Source: Corbicula japonica (Eukaryota > Mollusca > Bivalvia > Venerida > Cyrenidae). From it: DNA of 64,000 bases. Position 1 is the stretch's first letter; the number at the start of each line of letters is the position of its first letter. The notes beneath the pieces were generated by a model. The model saw nothing but the letters and a program-made list of their open reading frames with translations, had not been told where the DNA came from and did no database searches. The DNA lies in contig JAZAYU010000946.1 of NCBI GenBank assembly GCA_038501625.1, forward strand, positions 54,252-118,251, written 5' to 3'. Shown here piece after piece: positions 45,506 through 58,040 of the stretch. Position numbers and translations under genes: made by a program.

Positions 45506-46726
45506 CACTGGTCAAAAGTTCTAAGTGCACACTTTTCAATTTTGAATATCTTAAAGTAAACTTATTCAAATTGAATGAAAGTTTGACTTAAAGTTAATAA
45601 TGATCAAACAACAATAATTTTTTGAAAACCGTGCATATGTTTTACGTTTTACGTCATCCACGTCGGCATACGCTTTTTATGCATTATCCCCGTGCGGCAA
45701 GCGAAATTTATTTTTTTACAATCGTTTTTGTTTTTCACATGTTCACCGACTCAAGACAAACACGAAAAACACACCAACAAATTGTAACCATGGAACGGTT
45801 GACGTCAGCAGACAACGACATTGCCGTCAAAATTCTTTTCACAGGCACAACTTCAAATTTGTTGTAAAGAAATCTTTACGGTTTTCGTAAATGCAAAAGA
45901 AATACCTTATTTTGCATATTTTATTAATTTAAGAAGAAAATCAAACGATATTTTTTTTCCAGATTGATTACGTTGCTTACGTTGAACGCTGATGTTACTC
46001 AATTACGTCATTAAATATTTACGTAAAACAACGTAAACTCGAAAAAATTAGTGTAAAATTTGTTGGATAAGTGTCCAATAAATAAAAATTTAAAACTAAA
46101 ATTTATAGAATTTCAATAAACTTGAGTATCGAATTATTCGAAAATGACGCTTATTCGGTCAAAAGGCGTATCCGAAAACTGGTCAATTTTACCGAAATGA
46201 ATACATTTTTTTCGTTTGGAAAGGCTGTTACACATCTATCATAGAAAATTGTATCATTCCAAACTGCTAGACAATTCAAAAACTTTTGGCACAAAATATT
46301 GTGTGAACAAAGGAATTTTCTCTTTGAAATCCTGTAAAAACGTTATGGATAAAATAAAGTTGAGTATGTTGGCGCATCGTGCCCAGCAGACCATTACAAA
46401 GCTACAGAAAGCTATTTCAGTGCAATGGAATGGCAAACTACAGTATTTCCTTTAAATCTGCGTGAAATTTAAATTATACAGAGATAAGAAAACGATCACA
46501 AATGATAGCCGATGCAATGATAATTAACTTGAGAATTTCTTTCTGAGAACAAGTGAGCTAAAATATTATTATTTTTTAATCTGGTTAAGCAGACTTAAAA
46601 TTTTTGGTGTGCTTTAATAGAATATTGATTCTTCTTCATTGTAATTTACACTATTTTGAAAGATTCAATCAAATTATTGGAAAAATTAACATTTATCAAG
46701 TGTGCACTTAGAACTTTTGACTAGTG
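45506..46726. mobile_element. Degenerate Tc1/mariner-type element, 1,221 bp
   Basis: TIR starts CACTGGTCAAAAGTTCTAAG at the left and CACTAGTCAAAAGTTCTAAG (reverse complement) at the right, flanked by TA on both sides (45504-45505 and 46727-46728). The size fits the family. The frame at 46216-46455 ends VMDKIKLSMLAHRAQQTITK.. and QWNG, resembling the C-terminal tail of Tc1 transposases (..QTLxEL..AxxxxWN). A frame at 45622-45867 contains ERLTSADNDIAVKIL, which could be the start of the transposase. No intact DD(E/D) catalytic frame, so non-autonomous or dead. Confidence 0.75.
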
Positions 46727-46855
46727 TAAATAAATGCGTATATATGTTAAGATTTGGTTAAAATTGAACCATTTATTCCCTTTGGCAGGAGCATCTCATG
46801 GTTTGTTTTCGTCTATGAGTTCTAAAACAAGCGTACGTTCATTCTATAAAACATA

Positions 46856-47913
46856 TTACCAGTTCAATATGGGATCCATTCAGAAGGATATTAGTCTTCA
46901 TGCTTTATTTCATAACCCAATGAACTGTTTGTGTATCCTTTAAAATATAAAGTAGTGCCTCCGGAAAGCCAAGCACCCCACCACCCAAATGTCCCCGACG
47001 TTACAATTACATGATCACATTTTGTCATGAGCGCCATGTCATCCCCAGGGTCAGTGAATGGACTGAACACAACATTGCCTTTTATGAACGATTACACCAC
47101 GGTATGTCATCGCTCAAAACAATAAATGGTACTTGTTGAAAATTGTCTACGTAATATTGCAGTGCATTCTGGATGTCAGTCTCATTTACAACTTCGCGTC
47201 CACTTTTCTTTGCACTCTCATACACTGAGTCACCACGTCGTACATGTATACAAACACTGGTACTCCCGTTTAGCGACACTTCTTCCATAAACTTTCTTGC
47301 GTGTTGAATATACTCTTCCTTAAGTCTGAATATTTCTTGTGCATGCATTTATGAAAATACTTCCACAATTGCAGATACTTGTTTCTAATGATCAAACGAC
47401 TTGTTGTATTTGTATCGTCCAACTCTTTTGAACAGTTGTAATTTACGCCAAACTTTCCACCGATGCATTTTACTTCAACGTTGGTTGATGGCATTGTATT
47501 ATTTTTTATCATATTTGGTATGTCGAAGTACTTGATGGTGGGAACTTTGGATGCAGGAACAACCGGAATTAAATTGTATTCTCATGCAAGTCCGAACAAA
47601 GAGGCTAGCTGAAACAATTGGTTCCCCATACGGCCAATAGTTCCCTGGATAGATAAAAAGCGATTACAATTACCTGTCACACTTTGGTTAACATCCTTTG
47701 TCGAAAGAAAAATTTCACTTAAATGTATAGAATCATTCCAGTGTAACTTAAAACAAGTTTCTTTTATCGGAGAACTATTCAATTGTTGTCCATGATGATA
47801 ACATTAAGCTCAAAGGTGGTATTAGCCAAGTTCACATGTTTTCCTGTAAATATGTCTGTCGGAACGTTATATAGAATCACTAGAGAAACAATTATTATCA
47901 TTACCAAACATAT
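46856..47913 (-). pseudogene. Alpha-1,2-fucosyltransferase (GT11 family) pseudogene
   Basis: Minus-strand reading from 47913 gives a type II membrane topology: a hydrophobic segment (ICLVMIIIVSLVILYN), a stem, and then GT11 catalytic motifs in order. These are GRMGNQLFQLASLFG (about 47590-47635), HVRRGD (47229-47246) and GTFGWWGAWLSGG (about 46960-46996), with a YPSEW-type end and final TAA at 46856-46858. The span is about 350 codons, the usual GT11 length. Such enzymes add fucose in alpha-1,2 linkage to galactose on glycans in the Golgi. It is disabled by an in-frame TGA at 47582-47584 and a TAA at 46891-46893. Three frame changes also lie near 47785, 47350 and 47085. No start codon is found in frame. 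It appears intronless. Confidence 0.85.
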
Positions 47914-48178
47914 TTAACTGTCAAACACGTTCCCCTGGCATAGCTACTTTCTTGTTGTAAATATAACTTATGAACATCAAATGAACAGAACGTGGAATCA
48001 GCGACTCGTATCGTAACGCTGACGAAAAGAATCAAGTTTTATAAAATACTTATTTTTTCGTTAAAGGAAGCGAACCCTTTTTTAGTCATGTACATTTTAT
48101 ACAATTACACAAGAACACAGAAAATAAGGCTAGTTAAAGAACTGACTTGAAATAAACAATATTACGGATGAAAACGTT
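47914..48178. other. Short unassigned stretch before the minisatellite
   Basis: AT-rich. TTTGACAG-type sequence (minus strand near 47914-47922) precedes the fucosyltransferase frame and could be an old splice acceptor. Nothing else seen. Confidence 0.3.
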
Positions 48179-51100
48179 ATACCTGATGAGCCTGTGATAG
48201 CATGTCGCTATGCCTAAAACCGATAGACCTAATGAATCTATGATAACATGTCTCAATTCCTGAGAAATCATAGGCCAGAAGAACATATGAGAACATTTCT
48301 TAATGCCTGGGAAACGACCGGCCTAATGAACCTGTTATTACATGTCTGAGAAACGATAAATCTCATGGGCTTTTTAAAAACATGTCACAATGCCTAAGAA
48401 ACGGTAGACCTGATGAACCTATGATAACATGTCTCAATTCCTGAGAAACGATAGGCCTGCTGAGCCTGTTATAACATGTCAGAATGCCTGAGAAACGATA
48501 GGCCTGCTGAACCTGTTATAACATGTCTCAATGCCTAAGAAACGATAGGGCTGCTGAACCTCTAATAACATGTCTCAATGTCTGAGAAACGATAGGCCTG
48601 TTGAACCTGTTATAACATGTCTTAATGCCTGAGAAACGATAGGCCTGCTGAACCTGTTATAACATGTCTCAATCACTGAGAAACGATAGACCTGCTGAAC
48701 CTGTCATAACATGTCTTAATGCCTGAGAAACGATAGGCCTGCTGAACCTGTTATAACATGTCCCAATGCCTGAGAAACGATAGACCTGCTTAACCTGTTA
48801 TAACATGTCTCGATGCCTGAGAAACGATAGGCCTGCTGAACCTGTTATAACATGTCACAATGCCTGAGAAAAGATAGGCCTGCTGAACCTGTTATAACAT
48901 GTCTCAATGCCTAAGAAACGATAGGCCTGCTGAACCTGTTATAACATGTCTCAATGCCTAAGAAACGATAGGGCTGCTGAACCTGTAATAACATGTCTCA
49001 ATGTCTGAGAAACGATAGGCCTGTTGAACCTGTTATAACATGTCTTAATGCCTGAGAAACGATAGGCCTGCTGAACCTGTTATAACATGTCTCAATCACT
49101 GAGAAACGATAGACCTGCTGAACCTGTTATAACATGTCTCAATGTCTGAGAAACGATAGGCCTGTTGAACCTGTTATAACATGTCTCGATGAATAAGAAA
49201 CGATAGTCCTGCTGAACCTGTTAAAACATGTCTCAATGCCTGAGAAACGATAGGCCTTCTGAGCCTGTTATAACATGTCTCAATGCCTGAGAAACGATAG
49301 GCCTGCTGAACCTGTTATAACATGTCTCAATGCCTGAGAAACGATAGGCCTGCTGAACCTGTTATATCATGTCTCAATGCCTGAGAAACGATAGGCCTGC
49401 TGAATCTGTTATAACATGTCACAATGCCTGAGAAAAGATAGGCCTGCTGAACCTGTTATAATATGTCTCAATGCCTGAGAACGATAGGCCTGCTGAACCT
49501 GTTATAACATGTCTCAATGCCTGAGAAACGATAGGCCTGCTGAACCTGTTATAATATGTCTCGATGCCTAAGAAACGATAGGCCCGCTGAACCTGTTATG
49601 ACATGTCTCAATGCCTGAGAAACGATAGGCCTGCTGAACCTGTTATAACAAGTCTCGATGCCTGAGAAACGATTGACCTGCTGAATCTGTTATAACATGT
49701 CTCAATGTCTGAGATACGATAGGCCTGCTGAACCTGTTATAACATGTCTCGATGCCTCAGAAACGATAGGCCTGCTGAACCTGTTATAACATGTTACAAT
49801 GCCTGAGAAACGATAGACCTGCTTAACCTGTTATAACAAGTCTCGATGCCTCAGAAACGATTGACCTGCTGAATCTGTTATAACATGTCTAAATGTCTGA
49901 GAAACGATAGGCCTGCTGAACCTGTTATAACATGTCTCGATGAATAAGAAACGATAGTCCTGCTGAACCTGTTAAAACATGTCTCAATGCATGAGAAACG
50001 ATAGACCTGCTGAACATGTTATAACATGTCTCGATGCCTGAGAAACGATTGACCTGCTGAATCTGTTATAACATGTCTCAGTGCCTGAGAAACGATAGGT
50101 CTGCTGAACCTGTTAAAACATGTCTCAATGCCTGAGAAACTATAGGTCTGCTGAGTCTGTTGTACATGTAACAGGTCTCGATGCCTGAGAAACGATAGGC
50201 CTGCTGAGCCTCTTATGACATGTCTCAATGCCTGAGAAACGATAGGCCTGCTGAACCTGTTATAACATGTCTCAATTCCTGAGAAACGATAGACCTGCTG
50301 AACCTGTTATAACATGTCTTAATGCCTGAGAAACGATAGGCCTGCTGAACCTGTTATAACATGTCTCAATGCCTAAGAAACGATAGGCCTGCTGAACCTG
50401 TTATAATATTCCTCGATGCCTAAGAAACGTTATGCTTGCTGAACCTGTTATAACATGTCTCAATGCCTGAGAAACGATAGGCCTGCTTAACCTGTTATAA
50501 CATGTCTCGATGGCTGAGAAACGATAGACCTGCTGAATCTGTTATAACATGTCTCGATGCCTGAGAAACGATAGACCTGCTGAAATGTTATAACATGTCT
50601 CAAATCTGAGAAATGATAGGCCTGCTGAACCTGTTATAACATGTCTCGATGCCTAAGAAACGATATGCCTGCTGAACCTGTTATACATGTCTCAATGCCT
50701 GAGAAACGATAGACCTGCTGTATCTGTTATAACAGGTCTCAATGCCTTAGAAACTTTAGTTCTGAGAAATGTAAGACAACATGTCCTAATGCCTGAGAAA
50801 CGATAGGCCTGCTGAGCCTGTTAAAACATGTCTCAATGCCTGAGAAACGATAGGCCTGCTGAACCTGTTATAACATGTCTCGATGCTTAAGAAACGATAG
50901 GCCTGTTGAACCTGTTATAACATGTCTCAATGCCTGAGAAACGATAGGCCTGCTGAACCTGTTATAACATGTCTCGATACCTAAGAAACGATAGGCCTGC
51001 CGAACCGTTTATAACATGTTTTAATGCCTGAAAAACGATAGGCCTGCTGAACCTGTTATAACATGTCTCAATGCGTAAGAAACGATAGGCCTGCAGGACC

Positions 51101-53245
51101 TGTTATAACATGTCTCAATGCCTGAAAAACGATAGGCCTGCTGGACCTGTAATAACATGTCTGGATTCCTGAGAAACGATAGGACTGCTGAGCCTGTTAT
51201 AACATGTCTCGATAGCTGAGAAACGATAGGCCTGCTTAACCTGTTATAACATGTCTCATTGCCTGAGAAACGATAGGCCTGCTGGACCTGTTATAACATG
51301 ACTCAATGGCTGAAAAACGATAGGCCTGCTGGACCTGTAATAACATGTCTCGATGCCTGTGAAACGATAGGCCTGCTGAACATGTTATAACATGTCTCGA
51401 GGCCTGAGAAAGGATAGGCCTGCTGAACCAGTTTTAACATGTCTCAATGCCTGAGAAACGATAGGCCTGCTGAACCTGTTATAACATGCCTCAGTGCCTG
51501 AAAAACAAAAGGCCTGCTGCGTCTGATATAACATGTTTCGATGCTTGAGAAACGATAGACCTGCTGAACCTATTATAACATGTCTCATAGCCTTAGAAAC
51601 TAGGTCTGAGAAATCTGTGACAACATGTCTCAATGCCTGAGAAACGATAGGCCTGCTGAACTTGTTATAACACGTCTCGATGCCTAAGAAACGATAGGCC
51701 TGCTGAACCTGTTATAACATGTCTCAATGCCTGAGATACCAAAGGTCTGCTGAGTCTGTTGTAACTTGTCTCGATGCCTGAGAAACGATAGGCCTGCTGA
51801 GCCTGTTATAACATGTCTCAATGCCTTAGAAAATTTAGGTCTGAGAAATTTGTGACAATATGTCTCAATGCCTGAGAAACGATAGACCTGCTGAACCTGT
51901 TATAACAGCTCTCGATGCCTGAGAAACGATAGGCCTGCTGAGTCTGTTATAGCATGTCTCCATGCCTGAGAAACGATAGGTCTGCTGAGCCTGTTATAAC
52001 ATGTCTCAATGCCTGAGAAACGATATGCCTGCTGAACATGTTATAACATGTCTCAGTGCCTTAGAAACGATAGGCTAGCTGAACCTGTTATAACATGTAT
52101 CAATGCCTTAGAAACTTTAGGTCTGAGAAATCTGTGACAACATGTCTCAATGCGTGAGAAACGATAGACCTGCTTAATCTGTTATAACATGTCTCAATGC
52201 CCGAGATACGATAGGCCTGCTGAGCCTGTTATAACATGTCTCAATGCCTGAGAAACGATATGCCTGTTGAACCTGTTATAACATGTCTTAATGCCTGAGA
52301 AACGATAGGCCTGCTGAACCTGTTATAACATGTCTCAATGCCTGAGAAACGATAGGCCTGCTGAACCTGTTATAACATGTCTCAGTGCCTGAGAAACGAT
52401 AGGCCTGCTGAGCCTCTTATAACATGTCTCAATGCCTGAGAAGCGATAGGCCTGCTGAACCTGTTATACCATGTCTTAATGCCTGAGAAACGATAGACCT
52501 GCTCAACCTGTTATAACATGTCTCAATGCCCGAGAAATGATAGGCCTGCTTAACCTGTTATAACATGTCTCAATGCCTGAGAAACGACAGGCCTGCTGAA
52601 CCTGTTATAACATGTCTCAATGCCTGAGAAACGATAGGCCTGCTGAACTGTTATAACATGTCTCGATGCCTTAGAAACGATAGGCCTGCTGAACCTGTTA
52701 TAACATGTCTCAATGCCTGAGAAACGATAGGCCTGCTGAGCCTCTTATAACATGTCTCAATGCCTGAGAAACGATAGGCCTGCTGAGCCTCTTATAATAT
52801 GTCTCAATGCCTGAGAAGCGATAGGCCTGCTGAACCTGTTATACCATGTCTTAATGCCCGAGAAATAACAGGCCTGCTTAACCTGTTATAACATGTCTCA
52901 ATGCCTGAGAAACGATAGGCCTGCTGAACCTGTTATAACATGTCTCAATGCCTGAGAAACGATAGGCCTGCTGAACTGTTAAAACATGTCTAAATGCCTG
53001 AGAAACGATAAACCTGCTGAACCTGTTATAACATGTCTCAATAGCTGAGAAACGATAGACCTGCTGAATCTGTTATAACATGTCTCGATGCCTGGAAAAC
53101 GATAGGCCTGCTGAACCTGTTATAACATGTCCCAATGCCTTAGAAACGATAGACCTGCTGAACCTGTTATAACATGTCTCAATGCCTGAGAAACGATAGG
53201 CCTGCTGAAACTGTTATAACATGTCTCGATGCCTTAGAAACGATA
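48179..53245. repeat. Minisatellite, 47-bp unit, more than 100 copies
   Basis: Unit: CCTGAGAAACGATAGGCCTG then CTGAACCTGTTATAACATGT then CTCAATG. At 47 bp over 5.07 kb this is about 107 units. A variant form with TTTAGGTCTGAGAAATCTGT and GACAACATGTC recurs near 50750, 51590, 51830 and 52120, spaced by several regular units. Because 47 is not a multiple of three, frames of 69 and 82 codons appear but are artefacts. Confidence 0.97.
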
Positions 53246-54265
53246 TGTTACCCAGTTGGGTTGGGGGGTTATTTCATAATGTACTATGTAGAATGATGAA
53301 AACACCATTAAAGTTCTAAGTTTAATAAATCATAATAAAGCACCACACTATCACTAGTGACTTAATGAAACACAGTTCCATATAATGTTGTTACAGAGTC
53401 ACAGGTACATGTATTTCTCATGGTGTTACACATTTAATGATCCGGAATACTCTGATCTATGTCTGTAAGAAATCCGGCTCTGAAATAGATGTAACATGAT
53501 TCTAGAGTCCCATGTGTATACATTAAGCTTAATAGTTGTTCCGTCACATACAATATTAAACACACGAATAGGTGTCGGACATCATTCCGAACTAAGAGAT
53601 AGCACAGTGGTCCAAAATGTTAAAACATAATAAATTGACATTTATCATAAAAACACATACATCTTAATAAATTACAAGAAAGAGATTGGGTTTACATTTT
53701 AACACATCAAACTTACCAGGTTTCTGGAACCTGCAAAGCCACTCTCACAAACAGACCTCCCTGCAACTCACTGTGCTGTGCTGTGGACTGTAGGTGCTTC
53801 AAGCTGTTAATAACGAAAGAAGAGTAAATACATGCTGTTATATTTGGGAGAAAAGTAATCGAAGAAATGGAAAGTTGTCATTTTCGACTGCCATCTTTCA
53901 GTTACCAAAACTGAACAACATTACAAATGTTTACGATCGAAATATAGAATAACATTATAGATTAAGCATTTCAGCAAGCCAGCATTTACCTTCATGAACT
54001 GCTAAACAACAGACAACCCCAAAACAGTAGAAGACTATTTTAAATGTCTGTACTACTTGAATAACAAGTTAAAAGTGCCACCCGCGCTTTCCTTGAAAAT
54101 CGCTCACCCATCTCATTTCCGGTTAAAACCAGTTAAAATAATTCACGGAAAGAAGTCCAGCTGAAATTAGACTCTAACACAGCCGAGACTATAAAAGAGA
54201 CTATAAGAATGGAAATACGTAGCAGAGACTAAACTATAAAATACAGAAATACAGACCCTACTACA
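53246..54265 (+). mobile_element. Solo-LTR-like insertion, 1,020 bp, in the minisatellite
   Basis: Starts TGTTACCCAG and ends CCTACTACA (TG..CA), flanked by GATA at 53242-53245 and at 54266-54269. Deleting it restores AGAAACGATAGGCCTG, the exact satellite unit. CTATAAAAGAGACTATAAG near 54188 would serve as a TATA box upstream of a short R-U5 in the plus orientation. No gag/pol or tRNA-primer site is present, as expected for a solo LTR left after recombination. A 4-bp target duplication is short but within the range for LTR elements. Confidence 0.7.
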
Positions 54266-54600
54266 GATAGGCCTGCTGAACCTGTTATAACATGTCTTAA
54301 TGCTTGAGAAACGATTGACCTGCTGAACCTGTTATAACATGTCTCAATGCCTAAGAAACGATAGGCCTGCTGAACCTGTTATAACATGTCTCAATGCCTG
54401 AGAAACGATAGGCCTGCCGAACCTGTTATAACATGTCTGAAAACCTGAGAAACTTTAGGTCTGATGAATCTGTTTTAACATGTCTCAAAACCTGAGAAAC
54501 TTTAGGTCTGATGAATCTGTGATAACATGTCTCAATGCGTGAAAAACGATAGAGCTTATGAACCTGTGATAATATGTCTTAGTGCCTGGGAATCCTTTTT
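54266..54600. repeat. Minisatellite, 47-bp unit, resumed after the insertion (about 7 copies)
   Basis: Continues the unit from GATAGGCCTGCTGAACC. The last units are the TTTAGGTCTGATGAATCTGT variant, then divergence (ATAGAGCTTATGAACC) and the end of the array. Confidence 0.95.
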
Positions 54601-55083
54601 TAATAACCGTCGTCGGCAAGCGGAAATGTTTTGCATGTTTCAATAAAGCAATTCTAACACAATATTCTGACCAAATGTGTTATGATAATTAATATTTGAC
54701 GTCAAAAACTGGGTGAGTAGTGTATCCACCTACCTTTGTGATTGCTTGTTCATTTTTCAAATCTTCGAATGAAAAGCGAGTTGGTCCCTATAGAGTGTTT
54801 ATTTTTATTAAATGCTAAATGAACAACGATTAACGGATTTTAACGTTTTTAGAATTATTATTTTATTTATAAAATAGTCACAGTTGAGGCTTGTAGATTT
54901 ACAACTACAACAGTGAATGGATTGTCACTTAATTTCATCAAACACCAATTTTAAGAAGAATCTGAAAATCAGAGGAAGAACATTTTGCTTTTAAAGAAAC
55001 ACAGTGTGTAAACTATTCGCATGCTTACTTTTAATCAGTGTGGTGATTTCTTGCACCACTGAAAATCAAGAACAGGAGCCATG
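54601..55083. other. Unassigned DNA with one hydrophobic frame
   Basis: Frame from 55004 reads CKLFACLLLISVVISCTTEN then QEQEPW, which looks like a secretory signal. It starts after ..ACACAG (possible splice acceptor) and has no ATG. It runs into the MITE at 55084 and has no recognised family. Confidence 0.25.
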
Positions 55084-55228
55084 GCTGATGGTTATAAAGT
55101 TGAGCATGGAAACCAGTCTCAAATCTCAAGCAACTGATTGGCTGAAATGGCGACCAGTCGCCATTTCAGCCAATCAGATGCTTGAGATTGAAGACTGGTT
55201 TCCATGCTCAGTTTTATAACACTGGGCA
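55084..55228. mobile_element. Palindromic MITE, about 145 bp
   Basis: GGTTATAAAGTTGAGCATGG at the left and CCATGCTCAGTTTTATAAC at the right. The centre is the perfect palindrome GGCTGAAATGGCGAC-CA-GTCGCCATTTCAGCC. Best-preserved core of the family (also 32326, 39960, 42451). Confidence 0.8.
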
Positions 55229-55705
55229 CATGTTCCTGAGAGGGAATAACTACGGAGCATACAAATAACCAAACGTTTACTGTGAATCTGCTGACCACTC
55301 GTCAAACTGCAACTCGTAAGGAGTTAACATCTCCTGTCATAATGACAACGCAACCAAAGGATGGTGACAGAGATTTGAAAACTTAAAATGTGGAAATGGA
55401 TAATCTTTATTGTGAGGACAATAAAGTAGTCGAACCTCATTGTTATATATTAAATGTAGTAAGTCTGTGTTTGTAATAACGACTGAAATAAAACTGATAA
55501 CATTTTTAGAAGGGATTGGCCAAATGTGAACGCTGTAGCTATTAATCTAATTACCATAGGGCAACCAGAAACATAGCCATATTGGTAACAAAATTACAGT
55601 GAAAATAAAAATGTTGCAAATGATGTGGATAAAATAGAAAACATGTCAAAATAGACTATTACGTGCCGAAATCAGAAAATGATCTGATGTTCTTTTCGAA
55701 GGTGG

Positions 55706-55750
<45 letters not shown>

Positions 55751-56470
55751 AATATGACGTGCTTAAGGAGAAACATATTGACAGGAAAAGGTAATAAGTG
55801 TTTCATACTTGTATGTATAACAATAAATTTTACTAGACGAATCTTATATTGAGGATCACGGAATTCAGGGTACCTTGTCCAAATAAATAAGTGTCACTCA
55901 TCAATTTTTGCCAATGTTAGCATTTTGCATGAATCTGCACGTCACGTGGCATGGTGCCAATTGTTTCTTTGGAAGACCCTGATTTATAATACATGCAAAT
56001 TGTGAAATTTGGTTAGTACTTTTAAAAAAATTTATATGAATACTTACTACGTTTTGTCCGTTCTTACAACAATTAACTGGTTTTATTTTTCCTGCGGCTT
56101 AAAGAGTGCTTACCCACCATGGGGCTCACATGGTTTCCGACACCTTTCACGCACAAGTCGCACGAGATTGACACGTCCCTGATCATAAAACCTGCACGTT
56201 TGAAAGACTTGCGAGATTTGAGCAAAAAGTTATCTCGCCGAATATATGCATTTCAAGGATGTTTGCTGCTTAAACGTTACACAGACGTTTGCTGGAGCAC
56301 GAACTTTGAGCGAAGATGTAAGAAAACCTGTAATGCAGTGAGCCGAAAAGACTTGCGGTTCGTGTTCCTTAGATGGCTGGCGACGTAAAAACATGCTTGG
56401 TTGGAGAGAATGCAATGAAATGGAGCTTAATACATTTATTTTCAATGACCTTGTTTTCGCCTATACGCTT
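55229..56470. other. Unassigned DNA with a GA microsatellite
   Basis: (GA)n at 55708-55747. An 89-codon plus frame with ATG at 56119-56388 (MGLTWFPTPFTHKSHEIDTS..) has no family I recognise and no supporting neighbours. I do not call it a gene. Confidence 0.35.
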
Positions 56471-56870
56471 ATAGTGTGTTTACAATGTACGCGTGTGTAA
56501 CATACTATTTTATTATATACTCTGAAATGATTTTAGCATAGTACAGCGTTACTACAAAATTAATACAACGAGGCAGGTCAGTCAATCCCAAAGTGGAGTT
56601 TCCTGATTTTGTATTTCTACAGTTGTCTATGTTTTATGCGACGTTATAACTACGTCACACGCCACTGTATAATTCGAACGTTATTTTTGATACTCTTCGG
56701 AACTCCAACAAATGAGAGTTTCTTTGTTGTTTTACAACCATTAGATATTCTTACCGCATTCATTAATTTTCAGTACCATTCACAGATTTCATTTTGGTCA
56801 CTATTTTTATTTCTACTATATACCCAACTCGAAAAAAATAAACAACAAACCTAACGGATTGCATACATGA
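56470..56870. repeat. Second, diverged copy of the 44580-45111 repeat
   Basis: Shares TGATTTTAGCA, ACTACGTCACACG, CATTAATTTTC, TATTTTTATTTCTAC and TACCCAACTCGAAAAA with 44580-45111, in the same order. Terminal hairpin not conserved. Confidence 0.5.
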
Positions 56871-57284
56871 ACTGTGGGACCTTCCGTTAGAGAAGTGTGC
56901 TGATGGCATCTGATACACAATGACTGAGTCGCAACACAACATCACTATTCCAGTTATGATAAGTAATAACGGGATTGATAATTAATAATTTCTACATTTT
57001 CTTTTTGTATTTCAGTATATCTAAACCTACTAGAAAAGTTAACATTGGTCTGCTTGTTTGGAGTTTAACATAAATTTATATGAGCTTCATGCCTCATAAA
57101 TTGGAACACGCTACATTTTGGCAATCAAAATATTTCTTAAAAGAACCTTAAGTGTGTTTTGAAATCAAAAATATATCTCCATTCAAAATAGCTTGTACAT
57201 TGTGCAATTGGCAACAATAGGCTAAAATTTCTAATATGATATTGAATAAATATAATTGCTGTTGGCCAGGTTATATAATGAATG
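56871..57284. other. Unassigned DNA
   Basis: Nothing recognised. Confidence 0.35.
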
Positions 57285-57445
57285 CAGAAATAGATGAAAA
57301 TAAAACTTTAAAAACCACCGAACACGACACATATGAAAATATTGATTATTTAGCTCGGTTTGATCGAGCCTTTTCATGCGCAGTAATAGAAATGCATATT
57401 GCTGCCCACCCCGCCAAGCCCCGGTTTGAGTGCAACTCCACATCC
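57285..57445 (-). repeat. Copy of the TGTTCGGTGG short interspersed repeat
   Basis: Minus-strand copy: TTTAAAAACCACCGAACACG, ATGAAAATATTG, GCTCGGTTTGATCGAGC, CGCCAAGCCCCGGTTTGAG. Confidence 0.65.
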
Positions 57446-57781
57446 CAATATAACTTAATGAACTCTAAATTAAAAAAATACATTAATTTGTAAACGATGC
57501 GGAAATAAAATGTACTAAGAGATGTAATGGTGGTTGTCGGTATAAATATATCGCATTTGCGTTATAACATATTTAACGTCACAAATATAGCAATTAAAAG
57601 TTTTTATTTAAATTTGCGGACAACCCTATCGCGACTTATACGTCACATCACCCAAGCAGCACTCGTATTAATTTTGTTCGTACTATCATTAGTAGAGTAT
57701 TATCTCTTAATTCATAACAGATACGGGGTGAAAAATACTATGATCAATTCGATGAAAAACAAAAACACTTTTATACAAAAA

Positions 57782-58040
57782 TGAAATAAGCATATCAGGA
57801 ATGACCACATCCAGATGACACAGCCTTGCCACACAACCTCAAAGTAGAGAGGAAGAGAGAGCAGGTTTTATACACAATGATCAATTTCAAAACAGACGCC
57901 ACAAACAGTTAACGAAAATGAGAAGCCGGGGTACACCGCCTTCGAACAGTCAGTAGCTAAACAGTTCACCGCTGGGGTTAAAACCAGGTACTGAGGTGCA
58001 CCACCTCACGTTTGCCTCAACAGGTAATCATTGTGTCGTG
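57782..58040 (-). mobile_element. Retroelement 3'-end fragment
   Basis: TGAAATAAGCATATCAGGAA, then ACACAGCCTTGCCACAC, GA-rich run, ACCGCTGGGGTTAAAACCAG and GGTGCACCACCTCACG. Same order as 13601-13860. Confidence 0.6.

Noticed and set aside
50019..51633. Frames of 69 and 82 codons in the 47-bp minisatellite as a repeat protein
   Set aside because: Unit length is not divisible by three and frames depend on indels; no start context or conserved reading frame across units.
48179..53245. CRISPR-like array
   Set aside because: Units are contiguous 47-bp repeats without unique spacers, in a eukaryotic genome with no cas genes.
56119..56388. 89-codon frame with ATG as a small gene
   Set aside because: No recognised family, no supporting neighbours, and such lengths occur by chance in this window.
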